Positions 25,110-33,599 are shown, counted from the first letter of the stretch. The stretch: DNA of 64,000 nucleotides from Bacteroides intestinalis (GCF_003464595.1 NZ_QRZF01000013.1:87407-151406); one strand, 5' to 3'. A program made the numbers and translations. The notes: generated from the sequence alone by a model not told the origin.

Positions 25110-25225
25110 CGAGGATAAGAAACTTTAATGTATCTGTCTGAATGACAGCGTAGAGTGGAGATTAAGAAAGTTGTCGGTAACGATTTGGCAACCGTGTAAC
25201 TGCGCTGAACTGCTGCGCTTTGCAT
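25100..25225 (-). CDS. 41-residue ORF at the element's left end
   Basis: ATG at 25225-25223, stop TAA at 25102-25100 inside the putative attL core. It begins MQSAAVQRSYTVAKSL. A perfect -7 box TATATTTG lies on the minus strand at 25252-25245, 20 bp before the ATG. No known family; it could be a leader, a remnant of a gene cut by the end of the element, or chance. The promoter and short leader argue that it is transcribed. Confidence 0.35.
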   Translation of the reverse strand: MQSAAVQRSYTVAKSLPTTFLISTLRCHSDRYIKVSYPRQR

Positions 25226-25331
25226 CTCGTCGAACAACTCTATGCAAATATAGCGTTTTTCTTGGAAATAGCAAAATCGACGACTGTGTTAATGCAAAAT
25301 GCGGACAGAATCTTCCATCCGCATTATTTAA

Positions 25332-25925
25332 TCAGCGTCGCCGCTCCTGTTCTTTTTCATCGTCGCGTTGCATCCGCAGATTCAGGCGTTCGCGCAACTT
25401 GTCGAGAAAATAGGTACGGCTCTCGCCCTTGCGCCGTTTGATGTCGGTATAAGCGTCATAGAAACTTCGTGCATCGAGACGAATGCCGAACAACTCGCCG
25501 AAGAATCCGGCCAGTTCGCTCATGGTTATCTCCCCGTTGTCGATACGTTTCATCTCGTGCAAGGCGTATATCAACTCGACTATTTCGACCACAGCTCCCG
25601 TCCAACGTCGTTTGCATACATGAGGTTTCGGCGGATAAGTATCGCCGTAGCGATTCAAGATCTCCAGCTCCGTGTCAATATATCCTATGACGATATGCAG
25701 GAAACGAATTTGAGTATCACTCTCCAGCGTTTTCTCTTTCGAGATATAGCCGCATAAAACGTGCAGGCGGATACGCGCATAACGCAGGGTGCGAAAAACG
25801 GCTTTGCGGTCGTCGTCTTCGTCGCAGAGGGTGCGGAGCGTGTTATCGAAGTCGCGGAACAGTTCTTCCGTGACGGCTTGGGTGGCGGATTCTACCAAAT
25901 GATCCGTCGTGATATGATGGGTCAT
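25332..25925 (-). CDS. RteC-domain protein
   Basis: 197 residues. The order of features (FLHIVIGYIDTELEIL near 95, RWTGAVVEIVELIYALHEM near 130, MSELAGFFGELFGIRL near 155, FLDKLRERLNLRMQRDDE at the end) matches RteC, the winged-helix transcriptional activator of excision genes in CTnDOT-type elements. It marks this DNA as conjugative or mobilisable-element material. Located near the left end, reading outward. Its partners RteA/RteB are absent, so it could respond to a resident element's system. Confidence 0.85.
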   Translation of the reverse strand: MTHHITTDHLVESATQAVTEELFRDFDNTLRTLCDEDDDRKAVFRTLRYARIRLHVLCGYISKEKTLESDTQIRFLHIVIGYIDTELEILNRYGDTYPPKPHVCKRRWTGAVVEIVELIYALHEMKRIDNGEITMSELAGFFGELFGIRLDARSFYDAYTDIKRRKGESRTYFLDKLRERLNLRMQRDDEKEQERRR

Positions 25926-26165
25926 AAATGTTCGTTTTATAAGTAAATAAATCAGTTCCTTCGAGTTTGTTGAAGTGGGACTCGGTGGAGATTTATTTCT
26001 TATAAAGCGAACAGCTATCTGCTATTTTATTTTTCGCCGAATAGGTTGTATCGCTTTGTGTAGAGAGAATATGCTTTTATTCTTCATTTTTCTATTACAG
26101 TTAAATATTTGTTATTCTGGATTATATAAGAATTATAAATTATCTAATAACAGATTTATCAAAAC

Positions 26166-26771
26166 TCATTTTAGCAACCACGTCTGTACTGTTTTCAGTG
26201 CTTGTGACTGCGAGTTTTGTGCGGTTGTGCCTTTTATGGCAAGCCCTGCACTTACCGTAGCTCCTTTGCAAGCATCTTTCAGTTTACGTTCCGTACCCGA
26301 CAGCCCGCTGCCCTCGTGCGTGCAGAACGGAACGACAGTTTTCCCGTTCCAATTATGCTTCTCGATAAAGGTATAGACTGCCATCGGCATATCTCCCCAC
26401 CAGTTGGGATACCCCAAGAAGATAATATCGTAATCCTCGACTTTCACATCGCCTTTTATTTCCGGGCGTGTATTGTTTTCTTTCTCCGTTTTCGCTATCT
26501 CCACGCAAGCCTTGTACTCATCCGGGTAAGGCTTGACCGTTTCTATCCGGAACAACTTGCCTCCGCTCTCTTTCGCAATCATTTCGGCAATGATATGGGT
26601 ATTTCCCTTTTCGATATTTCCCACCGCGTAGTTCTCACCTGTCCGGGAGAAGAAAACCACAAGCACTTTCTTACGATTTTTCATATCTGTTGTTTGAGAC
26701 GTATTACCCTGCGCATGAACGGTAAACGCACATGCGCAAAGCATCATTAAAATTGATATTATATTTTTCAT
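26166..26771 (-). CDS. Exported flavodoxin-domain protein
   Basis: 201 residues: a Sec signal peptide (KNIISILMMLCACAFTVHAQ, about residues 2-21) then a flavodoxin domain with the FMN loop FFSRTGENY near 40, a PYPDEYKACVEIAKTE stretch and the flavin-site GYPNWWGDMPMAVYTF near 120. Absence of a lipobox Cys after the signal suggests a soluble periplasmic protein, although SignalP-like certainty is not possible here. Lies 21 bp downstream of the SDR gene and is probably cotranscribed. A periplasmic flavodoxin would need a redox partner there; none is evident. Confidence 0.85.
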   Translation of the reverse strand: MKNIISILMMLCACAFTVHAQGNTSQTTDMKNRKKVLVVFFSRTGENYAVGNIEKGNTHIIAEMIAKESGGKLFRIETVKPYPDEYKACVEIAKTEKENNTRPEIKGDVKVEDYDIIFLGYPNWWGDMPMAVYTFIEKHNWNGKTVVPFCTHEGSGLSGTERKLKDACKGATVSAGLAIKGTTAQNSQSQALKTVQTWLLK

Positions 26772-26792
26772 AACTCCATTGATTCAATCATT

Positions 26793-27632
26793 TCATTTTT
26801 CGGGTTTCAACGCTCCATAAAAGTAGGATGCCGTGGCGCCGCCATCGATCAGGAAATCGGCTCCTGTGATAAACGCTCCCCGGTCACTCATCAGCAGCTC
26901 GGCAACGTTAGCTATTTCATCCGCCGTACCGGGACGCCCTGCCGGACACTTGGCGAACATATTCTTGTAAAAATCACCTCGCGGCCCGTTGAACTCATCC
27001 AATGCCAGCGGGGTTACGACAATCCCCGGAGAGATGGAGTTGATACGGGCATCCCGTTCGCCCCATTTCACGGCCTCGGCCATTACACGTTTCACGTTGC
27101 AGCGTTTGGCCATCTGGTAAGCGTGCAGCGTATCCCGGATATTTTGAGGTTGAAGAATATCGAGCGAGAGCAATCCCTCTGTCGGTGTGCAGGCCAGTTG
27201 CTCGTCCTCGTCGGCAGTGAGTGCAGGCATCCGGTATCCCGACTGGCTGGAAATCGTAACGCCGACACCGCCCTCTTTGATAACTTTACCGACTTCTTCA
27301 AGCAAAACGGCAGTTCCGTACAAGTCCACTTTCAATATGGTCTCCATCGAAGCCTGCGATGGCGATACGCCCGCCGCATTGACAAGCATCGAAATCTCAC
27401 CGTGTTTCCGGGCCTCGGCAATCAGGCTCAATATGGATGCTCTGGATGAAAGATCCATTTCAACGGGTATTGCATCGAACCCGGCATTATTCATGATTCG
27501 GGCAATATCCTCCGCATTTTCCATCTTCTTATCACCCACGACTATTTTCTTTCCATAGCCTATGCGACGGGCTATTGCCATACCGATCTGACCGGCTCCG
27601 GTCAATATCATTACATCTTGTTTCATTTTCAA
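26793..27632 (-). CDS. Short-chain dehydrogenase/reductase
   Basis: 279 residues, Rossmann fold. ILTGAGQIGMAIAR is the TGxxxGxG NAD(P) loop near residue 10, LVNAAG near 84 (NxAG), the catalytic YQMAK (YxxxK) near 172, and SPGIVVTPL near 200. C-terminal FITGADFLIDGGA is the standard ending. Substrate not determined; the insert before the Tyr (about 120-165) is longer than usual. First gene of a two-gene unit behind operator D. Confidence 0.9.
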   Translation of the reverse strand: MKMKQDVMILTGAGQIGMAIARRIGYGKKIVVGDKKMENAEDIARIMNNAGFDAIPVEMDLSSRASILSLIAEARKHGEISMLVNAAGVSPSQASMETILKVDLYGTAVLLEEVGKVIKEGGVGVTISSQSGYRMPALTADEDEQLACTPTEGLLSLDILQPQNIRDTLHAYQMAKRCNVKRVMAEAVKWGERDARINSISPGIVVTPLALDEFNGPRGDFYKNMFAKCPAGRPGTADEIANVAELLMSDRGAFITGADFLIDGGATASYFYGALKPEK

Positions 27633-27666
27633 AATCTATTACTTTAATTATTATTCTTAGTAATTA

Positions 27667-27730
27667 CAAAATTACGGTATTACCGTTTGCCCGACCTTAA
27701 CCCTATTACAGAGTATCTTACCGAAATTAC
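27667..27730 (-). promoter_or_regulatory. AraC operator D and promoter of the SDR gene
   Basis: On the minus strand, half-sites CTGTAAT start with GTAAT at 27730 and 27709, 21 bp apart, separated by TTCGGTAAGATACT. The -7 box TAATTTTG begins at 27674, exactly 35 bp beyond the second GTAAT. The downstream ATG is at 27632. Confidence 0.85.
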
Positions 27731-27753
27731 AGATTGTCAGGCTGCTTGTCGTC

Positions 27754-29000
27754 TCATGTTTTACGGCGTATATACAGGGCAAATAAACCGATACTACCGG
27801 ATAACACGAGGAATACGATTCCCACAATAAAGATAAAACCGTAGGAAGTTGCATCGGCTAAAAGTCCCCAGCCCCCGGCAGCGATAGCCCCGCCTATGGC
27901 GATAGCCATCGACACGTTGGAGTAAATCTGGGCATAATTCTTATTGCCAAAAACAGAACGTACCAACATCGGTGTCTGTACCGTCACTCCAGCGTAGGCC
28001 CAACCGAAAAGGAAACCGCCGATAATGGAAAGTGTTATCCCGATGTGCCCCATCAACAACAGCACCAAGCCTGATATACCCAGTCCGATGGTTGTAAGAA
28101 TACCATACAACGTACTCCGGTCGTTTATCATTCCCAGCAAGACTTTGCCGACCGTGACACCAACCATAACCGCGGAGGCTACAAACGATGCCTGCTCCAC
28201 TGAAAACAGAATTTCCTGCATATACGTCGGAACGAACACATTAAGCGTTGCCGTCGCGTTCATTAGAAACGCGAATACTATCAACCCGTAGAAGATGGGC
28301 ATCCTGACAGCATGGGCATACTCGACTCCATCTCCCGTGGATTGTTTACCGTCTGATCGAGAGGGAACAGTGTCAGACAATTCGGCCTCTCCATAAGGTT
28401 TCAGTCCCTTGTCTTCGGGATAGTCGCGCAGGAGCAATCCCAAGATCGGAGTAACAATCACCATTATTATAATTCCGAATATCAAGTATGTCATGCGCCA
28501 GCCATATTCCGTAATAAGGAATCCCGCCAGCGGATTGAACAGTACGCCCCCGATACCGGAACCGGCACTGCAAATACCGATAAAAACCCCATACGGGTTT
28601 TGAACCAACGGTTCAGCAGAGTGGGAAATCCGAGATAGAGTAAAAAAGCCAGCATTATACCGAATACGGCTCCCGTTACATAGAATTGCCACACGGCACT
28701 GAACAGCGACATCATCATGAAAGTGGCGGCTATCATCGCAGAACAGAGAGTAAGGATCACACGGGCACTGTATTTTTCCAACAGTTTCCCGGCGAAAGAG
28801 AGTGTCAGCGTGGAAAGCAGAAAATTCAGCGACATATATAATCCGAATTTACCGACATCGACTCCTAATTCCTCGCTGACCGGCTTGTAGAAAATGCCCG
28901 CGCAACTCATTACCAATCCTACAATGACAAACATGATCAGGAAACAGCATCCCACGATCACATAACCGTAATGAAAACCGATGGTTTTATGACTTTTCAT
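27754..29000 (-). pseudogene. MFS transporter (OFA type), frameshifted
   Basis: Two overlapping frames form one transporter. The N-terminal part (29000 down to about 28590) begins HKTIGFHYGYVIVGCCFL and reaches LLNRWFKTRMG; the C-terminal part continues VFIGICSAGSGIGGVLFNPLAG in another frame. The join lies in a run of four G on the minus strand (28590-28587); five G would give a continuous reading frame of 415 residues, the usual length for oxalate/formate-antiporter-like MFS proteins. Either the gene is inactivated, the tract is phase variable, or the sequence has an error. It lies in the operon with the alcohol dehydrogenases. Confidence 0.85.
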
Positions 29001-29018
29001 ACTCTGCCTCCTTTCTCT

Positions 29019-30188
29019 CTATTGACACATTTCAAAAATTCGCTCTATATCTTCTTGTGCAAGCGGTTTGAATCCGGGTAACACACCATTGCCACAGGCT
29101 TTTCTCGCCATCACGGGAAAATCTTCGGCACGGATGCCGACCTCGGTGAAAGTACGCTTCAACCCCAGTGTGCCGAACAGGAACTCCGATAGCTTTTCGA
29201 TGCTCTGCCGGGCAATAACCATCGGTTCTTGTCTTTCGTCGATACCGAACACGTTTACCCCGAACTGTACATATTTGGAAACGGTGCTTTCATCCAAGCA
29301 ATACTCCATCCAACGGGGCGTGAGTATGGCGAGACCGAGCCCGTGAGTAATATCATAAATGGCAGACAACTCGTGTTCCATCGGATGGCAACTCCATGCC
29401 TGCCGTTTACCACCATTCACGAATCCATTGATAGCCCACGAGGAAGTCCACATCAGGTTAGCACGGGCTTCGTAATTCTCCGGTTCCCGCATGGCTATCG
29501 GTGCATACTTGATGATGGTACGCATCATACCCTCCATAAAGTAGTCCAGCATGTAGAGGTCTTGTTCCATGTTGAAATATACTTCCATGATATGCGACAT
29601 CATGTCTGCCGCACCGCAGGCTGTCTGGTAAGGACTGACCGTATAGGTGAGGGTCGGATCGAGAAACGATACTTTCGGAAGCATGGGCGGAGCCAACCGC
29701 CCGATCTTGTCTTGTGTCTCCGGATTACTGATGACGCCACCGGCATCCATCTCCGAGCCGGTGGCAGCCAGTGTCAATACCGTTATAACCGGCAATGCTT
29801 TTTCAATCGGCGCCCAGTTCTCCGAAAGAAAATCCCACGGGTCATGTTCCACACAAGCTCCTGCTGCCATAAATTTGGTGGCATCCAATGTGGAGCCGCC
29901 ACCTACTGCCAGCAACACGTCTATTTTTTCATCCTTACAAATCCGCACACCTTTTCTTACCGATTCGATACGGGGATTGGGTTCTATACCCGATAACTCG
30001 AATACTTCCAAGCCGTTTTTTTCAATTTCGGATATGACGGTATCATACAATCCGGTTTTCTTGATAGAACCTCCACCGTAAGTCAGCAATACACGTTTGC
30101 CGAACTTGCTTAACTCTTTACCGAGATGTTGCAACTGGTTTTCTCCGAAATAAACTTTGACAGGAATGTCATATATAAAACTATTCAT
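29019..30188 (-). CDS. Iron-containing alcohol dehydrogenase (YqhD/BDH type)
   Basis: 389 residues. GKRVLLTYGGGSIKKTGLY near 30, LAVGGGSTLDATKFMAAG near 92, LAATGSEMDAGGVISN near 140, metal ligands in GAADMMSHIMEVYF, CHPMEHELSAIYD and ITHGLGLAIL. It is a second member, on the element, of the same family as the gene at 23836 and very likely reduces aldehydes with NADPH. Gap of 18 bp to the MFS pseudogene and 32 bp to the Zn-dependent enzyme upstream: one operon from operator E is likely. Confidence 0.9.
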   Translation of the reverse strand: MNSFIYDIPVKVYFGENQLQHLGKELSKFGKRVLLTYGGGSIKKTGLYDTVISEIEKNGLEVFELSGIEPNPRIESVRKGVRICKDEKIDVLLAVGGGSTLDATKFMAAGACVEHDPWDFLSENWAPIEKALPVITVLTLAATGSEMDAGGVISNPETQDKIGRLAPPMLPKVSFLDPTLTYTVSPYQTACGAADMMSHIMEVYFNMEQDLYMLDYFMEGMMRTIIKYAPIAMREPENYEARANLMWTSSWAINGFVNGGKRQAWSCHPMEHELSAIYDITHGLGLAILTPRWMEYCLDESTVSKYVQFGVNVFGIDERQEPMVIARQSIEKLSEFLFGTLGLKRTFTEVGIRAEDFPVMARKACGNGVLPGFKPLAQEDIERIFEMCQ

Positions 30189-30220
30189 AATTTTCTTTTT
30201 TTGATAGGTGAATACTCTTT

Positions 30221-31360
30221 TTACTTCATTGTACGCATATCTATCACATAGCGGAACTTGACCTTACCGTCCAATACGTTTTGATAAGCCTTGTCGATTT
30301 CTTCACCGTTGGCCTTGATTACCTCTACTTCCGGATAGATATTGTGTTCTACGGAATAATCCAGCATCTCTTGTGTTTCCTTGATACCGCCTATTTGAGA
30401 ACCGAATACCTTACGAGGCCCCTGAAATATAAGGTCTGCAACAGACAAAGACGGCATATTGCGAAACGCAGGCAACCCGACAATCCCAAACTGGCCGTTG
30501 AGTTTCAGCATCTTCATATACATGGTCGGATCATATTTGGCAGGAATGGTCGATAGGATAAAATCGAAGGTTCTGTCCAGTCCTTTCAAGTCTTCCGGAT
30601 TATTTACATTCACATACCGGGAGGCTCCCATACGCATGGCGTCCTCACGCTTTTCTTCGGTGATGTCGAATACCGTCACTTCAGCTCCGAGCGATACGGC
30701 ATACTGGACACCCATGTGCCCCAAACCGCCGAAACCGGCAATGCCGACCTTATCGCCTCTCTTGACACCGGCCTGCATGATCGGCGAGTAGGAGGTGATT
30801 CCAGCGCAAAGCAACGGGGCGACTTTGGTGATGTCCGCATTTTCAGGTATCCGTATGGCAAAATCCTCGGCTACCACATAGGTATCGGAATATCCGCCTT
30901 GCGTGTGTTCATTGCCGTTGAAACGGTCTATACCGTGATAAGTCATGATGGCTCCTTCCTCGCAGTACTGCTCCAAATCATGCTCGCAGGCATCGCAGTG
31001 GCGGCATGAACCGATCATACAGCCGATACCGGCATAATCACCGACCTTGAAGCGGGTTACATTTTTACCTACTGCAACCACACGACCCGCTATTTCGTGA
31101 CCGGGAACCATAGGGTATTCCTCCGCACCCCAGTCGGCGAACACGTGGTGCAGGTCGCTATGGCAGATTCCGGCATACAATATATCAATCTGAATGTCAT
31201 TATCGCCGACGGCGTGTCGGCTGAAATTATAAGGCTGAAAATGCCCTTTCTCCTCGAAGACGGCGAATCCTTTAGCCGGAATACGTCCGTCGTTGTTTTG
31301 TGCAAACATACTCATGGTTATAAATGTTAATGCTGTTATTAAAATCATCTTGGTTTTCAT
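30221..31360 (-). CDS. Zn-dependent alcohol dehydrogenase (YahK/CAD type) with signal peptide
   Basis: 379 residues. The first 21 (KTKMILITALTFITMSMFAQ) form a typical Sec signal peptide, followed by a complete medium-chain dehydrogenase: catalytic-zinc motif GICHSDLHH near 64, VPGHEIAGRVVAVG near 85, structural-zinc cysteines in CMIGSCRHCDACEHDLEQYC near 114, and nucleotide loop GFGGLGHMG near 207. The body resembles YahK/cinnamyl alcohol dehydrogenases, NADPH-dependent aldehyde reductases that are normally cytoplasmic. Export would separate it from NADPH, so either the leader is not cleaved or the enzyme uses another donor. I keep this start because the upstream gap to 31401 is too short for a better one. 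Confidence 0.85.
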   Translation of the reverse strand: MKTKMILITALTFITMSMFAQNNDGRIPAKGFAVFEEKGHFQPYNFSRHAVGDNDIQIDILYAGICHSDLHHVFADWGAEEYPMVPGHEIAGRVVAVGKNVTRFKVGDYAGIGCMIGSCRHCDACEHDLEQYCEEGAIMTYHGIDRFNGNEHTQGGYSDTYVVAEDFAIRIPENADITKVAPLLCAGITSYSPIMQAGVKRGDKVGIAGFGGLGHMGVQYAVSLGAEVTVFDITEEKREDAMRMGASRYVNVNNPEDLKGLDRTFDFILSTIPAKYDPTMYMKMLKLNGQFGIVGLPAFRNMPSLSVADLIFQGPRKVFGSQIGGIKETQEMLDYSVEHNIYPEVEVIKANGEEIDKAYQNVLDGKVKFRYVIDMRTMK

Positions 31361-31400
31361 ACGAATACTTATTTTTACTTTATATATTTATTCTGTTTTC

Positions 31401-32069
31401 TTATTCGATAATACCGATTCTTTCGAGCCATGCTTCCACATCGTCGTGCGCATTAAAAGAGTCGGTTCCCTGCACGGCAAGACCGCTTAATACGGTATTA
31501 TCCGGATAATAGTTCCGTGCCAACCGTTCGCTGTCGCCCAAGCCACTGCCCGCATGGGTAGAAAAAGGGATCAGCACTTTACCGGCCAGATCATAAGATT
31601 CGTAGAATGTCCTTATAATCATCGGTGCTGTTCCATGCCAGATAGGATTTCCGATAAAAACGGTATCGTAATCATCGAGATTCTCTATCTTGTTCTGAAT
31701 GGCAGGACGGGCATCATTATCGTACTCTTCCCGTGCTATGGCGACTGTTTCCTGATAATTGTCCGGATAGGGAACAACCGGAAGAATTTCAAAACGGTCT
31801 CCGCCCGTCAAGTCTGCAATATAACCTGCGACACGGGCAGTATGTCCGATGTCGAGCCACTGGTTGGGATAATTATATCCCGTTCGTGAGAAATAGACGA
31901 TCAGGATTTTACCCGTTTGGATACCGGGGTTATCCGGGTCATCATTCGGCGTATCGGGAGTTTCTGTTCCCGAAAAGTCGGTAGAATCTGCAACCGGATC
32001 ATCCCCTCCGCAGGAAGTAAAGACGAAGCCGGACAATAAGCTGAAAACTACAATAAGGAATTTCTTCAT
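31401..32069 (-). CDS. Flavodoxin-domain lipoprotein
   Basis: 222 residues. A lipobox GFVFTSC places the lipid-bearing Cys near residue 20; the following CGGDDPVAD has acidic residues at +3/+4 as in Bacteroides lipoprotein export signals, so it may be surface exposed. A low-complexity acidic linker (about 22-50) leads to a flavodoxin domain with FSRTGYNYPNQW near 60 and GNPIWHGTAPMIIRTF near 140. First gene after operator E; probably heads the 31401-27754 operon. A second exported flavodoxin lies at 26166. Confidence 0.85.
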   Translation of the reverse strand: MKKFLIVVFSLLSGFVFTSCGGDDPVADSTDFSGTETPDTPNDDPDNPGIQTGKILIVYFSRTGYNYPNQWLDIGHTARVAGYIADLTGGDRFEILPVVPYPDNYQETVAIAREEYDNDARPAIQNKIENLDDYDTVFIGNPIWHGTAPMIIRTFYESYDLAGKVLIPFSTHAGSGLGDSERLARNYYPDNTVLSGLAVQGTDSFNAHDDVEAWLERIGIIE

Positions 32070-32095
32070 AACTGATTTGTTTTATTATTCTGCTG

Positions 32096-32159
32096 CAAAA
32101 TTAACCGGGTTCTTTGGGATGGAACTTAAACGGATTACAGATTGGCTTACCGAAATTAC
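32096..32159 (-). promoter_or_regulatory. AraC operator E and promoter of the flavodoxin-ADH operon
   Basis: Minus-strand half-sites CTGTAAT (GTAAT at 32159 and 32138, 21 bp apart), spacer TTCGGTAAGCCAAT, and a -7 box TAATTTTG starting at 32103, 35 bp beyond the second GTAAT. Same geometry as B, C and D. Target ATG is 32069. Confidence 0.88.
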
Positions 32160-32217
32160 AGATTGTTATCGTTCATAATTTCAAAGTGTTACGACAACAA
32201 TCCAACGTCTTACACGG

Positions 32218-32243
32218 ATTACGGATTCTCTTACCGAAATTAC
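32218..32243. promoter_or_regulatory. AraC operator F (upstream of AraC 3)
   Basis: Two half-sites AATCCGTAAT on the minus strand, GTAAT at 32243 and 32222, 21 bp apart with the spacer TTCGGTAAGAG. It lies 84 bp (4 x 21) from operator E, is inverted relative to the AraC gene at 32316, and ends 43 bp before that gene's -7 box. Probably autoregulatory or a helper site for E. Confidence 0.8.
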
Positions 32244-32285
32244 GGATTCTGACCTTTTTATGATATTGGCAAACAATGTAATTCT

Positions 32286-32293
32286 TATATTTG
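32286..32293 (+). promoter_or_regulatory. -7 promoter box for AraC 3
   Basis: TATATTTG, perfect match to TAnnTTTG, 22 bp before the ATG at 32316. Confidence 0.75.
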
Positions 32294-32315
32294 CCGTCAG
32301 AAAAATAACAAAGCA

Positions 32316-33224
32316 ATGAATAAAGAACTATTGAATATTACAACCGTTACAGAATATAATGATATGCTGGGTGTGGAGACCTTGCATCCGTTGGTGAGTG
32401 TAATCGACTTGTCGAAAGCGAAGCCGATGAAGCACATGAAACACACTTTCAGTTTTTATGTCGTATTCCTGAAAGACGAGAAGAATTGCGAGTTGGTTTA
32501 CGGACGCCAGCGTTACGATTACCGGAAAGGCTCTGTCGTGTGTCTTGCTCCCGGACAGGTAATCGGGGTGGAAGACACGGGAGAGACTTTTCAGCCTCAA
32601 GGGTGGGCGCTTTGTTTCGATCCGGAACTGATACGGGGAACATCGCTCGGTCGCAATATCCGGGAGTATTCCTATTTCTCATACGAGGTGAATGAAGCCT
32701 TGCATCTGTCGGAACGGGAGCGGAAATTGTTTCTCGACTGTCTGGAGAAGATTCAGAACGAGTTGGAACACGCTATCGACCGTCTTAGCAAACGGCTGAT
32801 TGCGACCAATATCGAACTGTTGCTGGATTACTGCCTGCGTTTTTACGAACGGCAGTTTATCACACGGGAGCGGGTTAATCACGATGTGCTGACCCGCTTT
32901 GAAATGTTACTCGATGATTATTTCCAGTCGGGAAAAGCACAACAAGACGGTCTGCCGACAGTCAAGTATTGTGCGAGTGAGTTATGCTTGTCGCCCAATT
33001 ACTTCGGAGACTTGATAAAAAAAGAGACCGGAAAATCAGCCCAAGAATACATACAGTTCAAGGTTATGGATATAGCCAAAGAACGTATCTTGAATCCGGA
33101 AAAATCCATCAGCCAAATTGCCTATGAATTGGGCTTTCAATACCCGCAACATTTCACACGGTTGTTCAAAAAAGTGGTGGGACAAACTCCGAATGATTAT
33201 AAAGGGCAGGCAATAACAGCGTAA
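32316..33224 (+). CDS. AraC-family transcriptional regulator (paralogue 3, on element)
   Basis: 302 residues, same architecture as 3032-3946: sensor domain with VETLHPLVSVIDLSKAKP at the N terminus and a C-terminal double helix-turn-helix with SPNYFGDLIKKETG and FQYPQHFTRLFKK. Recognition segments match paralogue 2 almost residue for residue. It is divergent from the flavodoxin/alcohol-dehydrogenase operon and the intergenic region holds operators E and F, so it is almost certainly the activator of that operon and of the SDR unit. The inducer is unknown. Confidence 0.92.
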   Translation: MNKELLNITTVTEYNDMLGVETLHPLVSVIDLSKAKPMKHMKHTFSFYVVFLKDEKNCELVYGRQRYDYRKGSVVCLAPGQVIGVEDTGETFQPQGWALCFDPELIRGTSLGRNIREYSYFSYEVNEALHLSERERKLFLDCLEKIQNELEHAIDRLSKRLIATNIELLLDYCLRFYERQFITRERVNHDVLTRFEMLLDDYFQSGKAQQDGLPTVKYCASELCLSPNYFGDLIKKETGKSAQEYIQFKVMDIAKERILNPEKSISQIAYELGFQYPQHFTRLFKKVVGQTPNDYKGQAITA

Positions 33225-33232
33225 ATACGAAT

Positions 33233-33550
33233 ATGGAAGAATTTAGAATCGATATGCGCAAGCCTGAAGAGGCCGACCATGCCGAAGGGATTCGTTGTGC
33301 GCAACTTTGTTTTAAGATTAACCACACCATGCCTATGACCGAAGAATATAATCGGCTTGTGTCGGAACTCTTTATGGGGAACATAGGTGAGGGAAGTCGT
33401 ATTATGCCTCCTCTGACAGTGGTACGAGGCAATCGCGTAAAAATAGGCCGGAATGTGGTAGTGATGAATAATTCGCTCTTCATGGCTGCCGGAGGTATTA
33501 CCATCACGGTAGTGGGTGGTAATCCGGCTAAAGTGATTAAACGTATATAA
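33233..33550 (+). pseudogene. Sugar O-acetyltransferase remnant with internal deletion
   Basis: 105 codons. The N terminus (TMPMTEEYNRLVSELF, then GEGSRIMPPLTVVRG) and the C terminus (VVGGNPAKVIKRI) are the ends of a maltose/galactoside-type hexapeptide acetyltransferase (normally about 185 residues), but the middle left-handed beta-helix coils with the catalytic His are missing; the join is at about 33510, in frame. Only 8 bp after the AraC gene. The short product is unlikely to be active. Confidence 0.75.
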
Positions 33551-33580
33551 AAAACAGCCGCCGTTATAGGCGACTGTTTC
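33551..33580 (+). terminator. Terminator-like hairpin after acetyltransferase remnant
   Basis: AAACAGCCGCC pairs with GGCGACTGTTT (one mismatch) around GTTATA, followed by C-rich rather than T-rich sequence. Plausible end of the AraC 3 transcript. Confidence 0.6.
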
Positions 33581-33599
33581 CCAATTGAACATTCTGCAT

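Noticed and set aside
25171..25413. Plus-strand ORF starting before RteC
   Set aside because: Overlaps the RteC gene on the other strand, no family features, and no promoter box.
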